From Clostridia bacterium (GTDB lineage: Bacteria > Bacillota > Clostridia > Oscillospirales > SIG627): 15,491 nt of DNA. Every line of letters begins with the position of its first letter. Within the stretch, counting starts at the first letter, position 1. The stretch covers positions 1-15,491 of the forward strand of contig JAFTEP010000245.1 of NCBI GenBank assembly GCA_017453605.1, read 5' to 3'. The notes under the pieces were generated by a model, which had not been told where the DNA came from, did not search any database, and saw only the letters and a program-made list of their open reading frames with translations. A program made the translations under genes and the position numbers. Of the stretch, positions 13,263-15,491 are shown piece by piece.

Positions 13263-13997
13263 ATGTATCTCGACAAATGTTTTCCGCGCGAACTTGAAGA
13301 GGCTAAGATTAACAACACTCCCGTCGTGATCGTCGGCGGCACCGTCGAATATCACGGACCTCACTGCGCCTACGGCTGCGATACTCTGGTCGCTCAGGGG
13401 CTTCTGGAAAAACTCGCCGAAAGAAAGAACCTCATCATCGCGCCCTCCGTCAGCTACAGCCCGTCGAGCTACGCCGTCGGCGACGCGACGACCGGCACGG
13501 TCCACGTCAGGGAGAACGCATTCGAGGAGTATCTGTATTACGTATTTTTCAGTATGCTCTCCTCGGGACTCAAAAACGTCTACGTTCTGATCCATCACCA
13601 GTTCGAGCAGGGTTCGCTGATGCCGATGACGCTCTCTTATATGAAGGCGGCAAAGCGCGCGACGATGGAATATCTCGAACAGACCCTCGGTCAGGGCTGG
13701 TGGGGGAGCGAGAGCTTCAGCGACTACTACTCGAATCTCGGCGGCGGCTCCGATCCGTTCAGCTGGATCAAGGTCATCCCGACGATGTCACCTGAGGTGC
13801 AGAACGCCACGGGCTACGACCACGCCGGAAAATTCGAGAGCTCGATCCTGATGGCGCTCTATCCCGAAGCCGTGAAGCTCGAGCGCCTCGGAGACAAGAA
13901 GCACTGGTTCACAGTCAGCGCCGCCGAAGCGAACCCCGAACTCGGCAAAAAAATGGTCGATCTGTCTCTCGACTATCTCGAGAAGACCATAGTCTGA
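13263..13997 (+). CDS. Creatininase-family amidohydrolase
   Basis: 244 residues, normal length for the family. The N-terminal block GGTVEYHGPHCAYGCDT gives three expected metal ligands, E29, H31 and D40, with the standard 11-residue E-to-D spacing. The second block, normally GHGGN or, in creatininase, GHYEN, reads H-H-Q113-F-E115-Q; aligned with H-Y-E, the zinc-binding His becomes Gln and the Glu stays. An alternative alignment uses H112 with one extra residue. The third block DHAGKFESS (186-194) keeps His and Glu. Family members hydrolyse creatinine, other cyclic amides or mycofactocin-type precursors. AAGGAG stands 6 bases before ATG 13263. The neighbouring creatinase-fold gene recalls a creatinine to creatine to sarcosine route, but both proteins have diverged, so a different cyclic amide is likely. 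No signal peptide. Confidence 0.85.
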   Translation: MYLDKCFPRELEEAKINNTPVVIVGGTVEYHGPHCAYGCDTLVAQGLLEKLAERKNLIIAPSVSYSPSSYAVGDATTGTVHVRENAFEEYLYYVFFSMLSSGLKNVYVLIHHQFEQGSLMPMTLSYMKAAKRATMEYLEQTLGQGWWGSESFSDYYSNLGGGSDPFSWIKVIPTMSPEVQNATGYDHAGKFESSILMALYPEAVKLERLGDKKHWFTVSAAEANPELGKKMVDLSLDYLEKTIV

Positions 13998-14016
13998 AAA
14001 AGCGGGAGGCAGCCGA

Positions 14017-14904
14017 ATGAAAAGACCCGACGCCGCCGTCTTCATTCTGCTCGGTCAGTCGAACGCCGTCGGCTACGCGACGCTTATGCCGGAGAACGAG
14101 AGGATAGTAAAGCCCCTGAAAAACGTTTTCGGGCTTAATCGCGACCCCAACCTCTCGTATGATATCCCCGAGCTCGTCTGGACCGGTTACACGGGCGACG
14201 GCACGATCCTCGGAGAGGAGAACGACCACACCTATTCCGTCTCGAACTGTCTCGCCCGCCAATGGCAGGACGCGAAGGACGCCGGAGAAGACCTCCCGGA
14301 TCTTTACGTCATCAACATTTCCATCGGCGCCGAGGGCGTGACAAAAAACTACATGTGGTCCCCGGACCGTGAAAAGATCCTCGTGCCGGGAAAGCTCGGG
14401 ACGGTGAAAGTCTCGCTTTATCCGCTCGCTCTGCATATCTTTTCGCTCATCCAAAAGAGCTTTGAGAAAATGAACAAAAGCTACAGGATCGCAGGGATCC
14501 ACTGGCGCGGAGGCGAGCAGGACTTCACGCTTAAGTCTTCCGCGCTGAAAAGAGCCGGGCTGAAAAAGATCTACGAAAGGCTTTTTTCGGGCTTTTACGA
14601 AAGCCTCGGACTTATCCCGCCCGTTGTTCTGCACAGGATCGTCTGTCCCGACAGGGCGCTCGAACTCGACCCGACAGGCGGGATGCTTGACAGCCTTCAG
14701 TATATCAACAAAGTGTTCGACTCTCTGGCTCGCGATAACGCCAACGTCTCGGTCTTCGACGTCAGGAACGCGCCTCAGTTCGTCCCGGATCAGCGCGGCA
14801 GCGGACTTTTCATCAAGGATCTGGTCCACTACAGACCCGAGGTCAATATCTGGGTCGCATCTCAGATCCTCGAAGACTTCAGGGCTTCTTTGGGCGCCGG
14901 CTGA
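14017..14904 (+). CDS. SASA/SGNH-type carbohydrate esterase (sialate O-acetylesterase-like)
   Basis: 295 residues. LLGQSNAVG (11-19) is block I with nucleophile S15, HWRGGEQD (162-169) is the block III equivalent of WxQGExD, and D268-L-V-H271 near the C-terminus supplies the Asp-His pair. This is the SASA domain of sialate O-acetylesterases and acetyl-xylan esterases (CE6-like). It would remove an acyl group, often acetyl, from a sugar hydroxyl. There is no signal peptide, so an imported or intracellular substrate is implied, unlike secreted plant-polysaccharide esterases. GGGAGG lies near 14003, 9 bases before ATG 14017, and the gene begins 19 bases after the creatininase stop, so it belongs to the operon. 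No clear terminator follows it. Confidence 0.85.
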   Translation: MKRPDAAVFILLGQSNAVGYATLMPENERIVKPLKNVFGLNRDPNLSYDIPELVWTGYTGDGTILGEENDHTYSVSNCLARQWQDAKDAGEDLPDLYVINISIGAEGVTKNYMWSPDREKILVPGKLGTVKVSLYPLALHIFSLIQKSFEKMNKSYRIAGIHWRGGEQDFTLKSSALKRAGLKKIYERLFSGFYESLGLIPPVVLHRIVCPDRALELDPTGGMLDSLQYINKVFDSLARDNANVSVFDVRNAPQFVPDQRGSGLFIKDLVHYRPEVNIWVASQILEDFRASLGAG

Positions 14905-14944
14905 AAAAACACGTCACGCACCTTGAGAAAAAACGAAAAAACGG

Positions 14945-14973
14945 TTGAATTTTTGACGGTCTTATGATAAAAT
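14945..14973 (+). promoter_or_regulatory. Promoter for the gene at the right end
   Basis: TTGAAT (14945-14950), a 17-base spacer and TAAAAT (14968-14973), 43 bases before ATG 15017. An alternative -35 (TTGACG at 14953) is too close to the -10. Confidence 0.6.
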
Positions 14974-15016
14974 ACTCACAGAGACCCATCTTTCTAAAAG
15001 AAAAGGAGGAAACACA

Positions 15017-15491
15017 ATGAGTTTTTTTGACAACCTGAAAAAGAAGGTCGAAGAGGCCGCCGCGAGCGTTCTCAAGAACGATTCCGGCTCCGAAAGCTTC
15101 GTTTTCGACGACATTCCCACCACTCTCGACGGCTTCAAGGCCCTGCCCGGCGCCGATCTCAGGAATCCCGCCGCCGTCGTCGCGCTGACCATCGTTGCCC
15201 TCAACGTCTATCCGATGGACAAGGACGCCTCGTTTGCGATGCTCAACTATCTGCGCGGACCCGAGCCCCTTTCCAACCAGGCGATCGCGTTCATCAACGA
15301 CCGCTTCTACGACAACAAGATCTACGTTCCGCGCTCCTACTTCAAGGGCGCGACTCCCGACAACGACTACGCTCCCCAGGCTCCCTTCACGATCGAAGTC
15401 CTCACGACTCCCCACACCAGAGACTGCGAGAAGGAAGGAAGACTCACCTTCTACGTCAATTCCGGCGGAGCCGACAACCCCAGACCCTGCA
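15017..15491 (+). CDS. DUF6935-like uncharacterised protein (3' end outside window)
   Basis: At least 158 residues, cut by the window edge. It begins MSFFDNLKKKVEEAAASVLK, an amphipathic helix, followed by a conserved-looking block: GADLRNPAAVVALTIVALNVYP, FAMLNYLRGPEPLSNQAIAFINDRF, YVPRSYFKGATPDNDYAPQAPFTIEV. That block resembles DUF6935 proteins of Firmicutes, an identification from memory with moderate confidence. The function is unknown. Visible features are the lack of a signal peptide, a short hydrophobic stretch (about 56-68) and a run of aromatic and Pro-rich residues. AGGAGG (about 15004-15009) stands 7 bases before ATG 15017, and the gene has its own promoter, so it is independent of the creatininase operon. 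Confidence 0.75.
   Translation, partial: MSFFDNLKKKVEEAAASVLKNDSGSESFVFDDIPTTLDGFKALPGADLRNPAAVVALTIVALNVYPMDKDASFAMLNYLRGPEPLSNQAIAFINDRFYDNKIYVPRSYFKGATPDNDYAPQAPFTIEVLTTPHTRDCEKEGRLTFYVNSGGADNPRPC

Noticed and set aside
1..15491. Mobile elements, CRISPR arrays, tRNA or rRNA genes
   Set aside because: No transposase, integrase, inverted terminal repeats, regularly spaced repeats, or tRNA/rRNA signatures were seen on either strand.

Overview
The window is GC-rich, compact bacterial DNA with strong Shine-Dalgarno sites (AGGAGG type), short gene gaps and ATGA stop/start overlaps. The protein set (MgtC, TcdA, a GGDEF protein, an AraC regulator, a lipoprotein with a Gram-positive-style signal, and a DUF6935-like protein) suggests an uncultured gut-type member of the Clostridia (Bacillota), probably near Oscillospirales. 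That placement is an inference from protein character; no rRNA or tRNA gene is present.

Block 1 (1-2664, minus strand) reads right to left. It starts with a consensus-like promoter and a 24-codon leader peptide containing Leu-Leu-Leu-His-Val-Ile. A transcription terminator with a competing antiterminator follows. Next come a LeuA-like protein that has lost the metal-binding HxH motif and, overlapping it by ATGA, a sugar-isomerase-type TIM barrel fused in frame to the start of an AMP-forming acyl-CoA synthetase that runs off the window. This looks like a branched-chain-amino-acid-attenuated operon for an undescribed LeuA-like/acyl-CoA synthetase pair.

Block 2 (2757-6232, plus strand) holds housekeeping and signalling genes: an MgtC/SapB membrane protein, the tRNA-modifying enzyme TcdA, a YgjP/DUF45-type metallopeptidase overlapping tcdA by ATGA, and a membrane diguanylate cyclase with its own promoter. 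The 474 bases from 2372 to 2845 carry no large gene but hold the attenuator, the leader peptide and two back-to-back promoters.

Block 3 (6222-10626, minus strand) is a probable operon with its own promoter: a sialidase-fold propeller protein with an Asp-box, a lipoprotein with an internal 90-residue repeat, and a three-domain protein (carboxypeptidase-regulatory-like, metallophosphoesterase, PQQ-type propeller). Its last gene converges on the diguanylate cyclase gene and the two stop ends overlap.

Block 4 (10632-14904) is an AraC-type regulator divergent from a four-gene operon: a creatinase-fold M24 protein with degenerate metal ligands, an ASRT (sensory-rhodopsin-transducer) superfamily small-molecule-binding protein, a creatininase-family amidohydrolase, and a SASA-type carbohydrate esterase. 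Two 21-bp direct repeats run into the -35 box of the operon promoter, as expected for an AraC activator. The four proteins appear cytoplasmic and probably sense and hydrolyse an imported small amide, ester or sugar-like ligand; the substrate is unknown. A separate promoter then drives a DUF6935-like gene cut by the window end.
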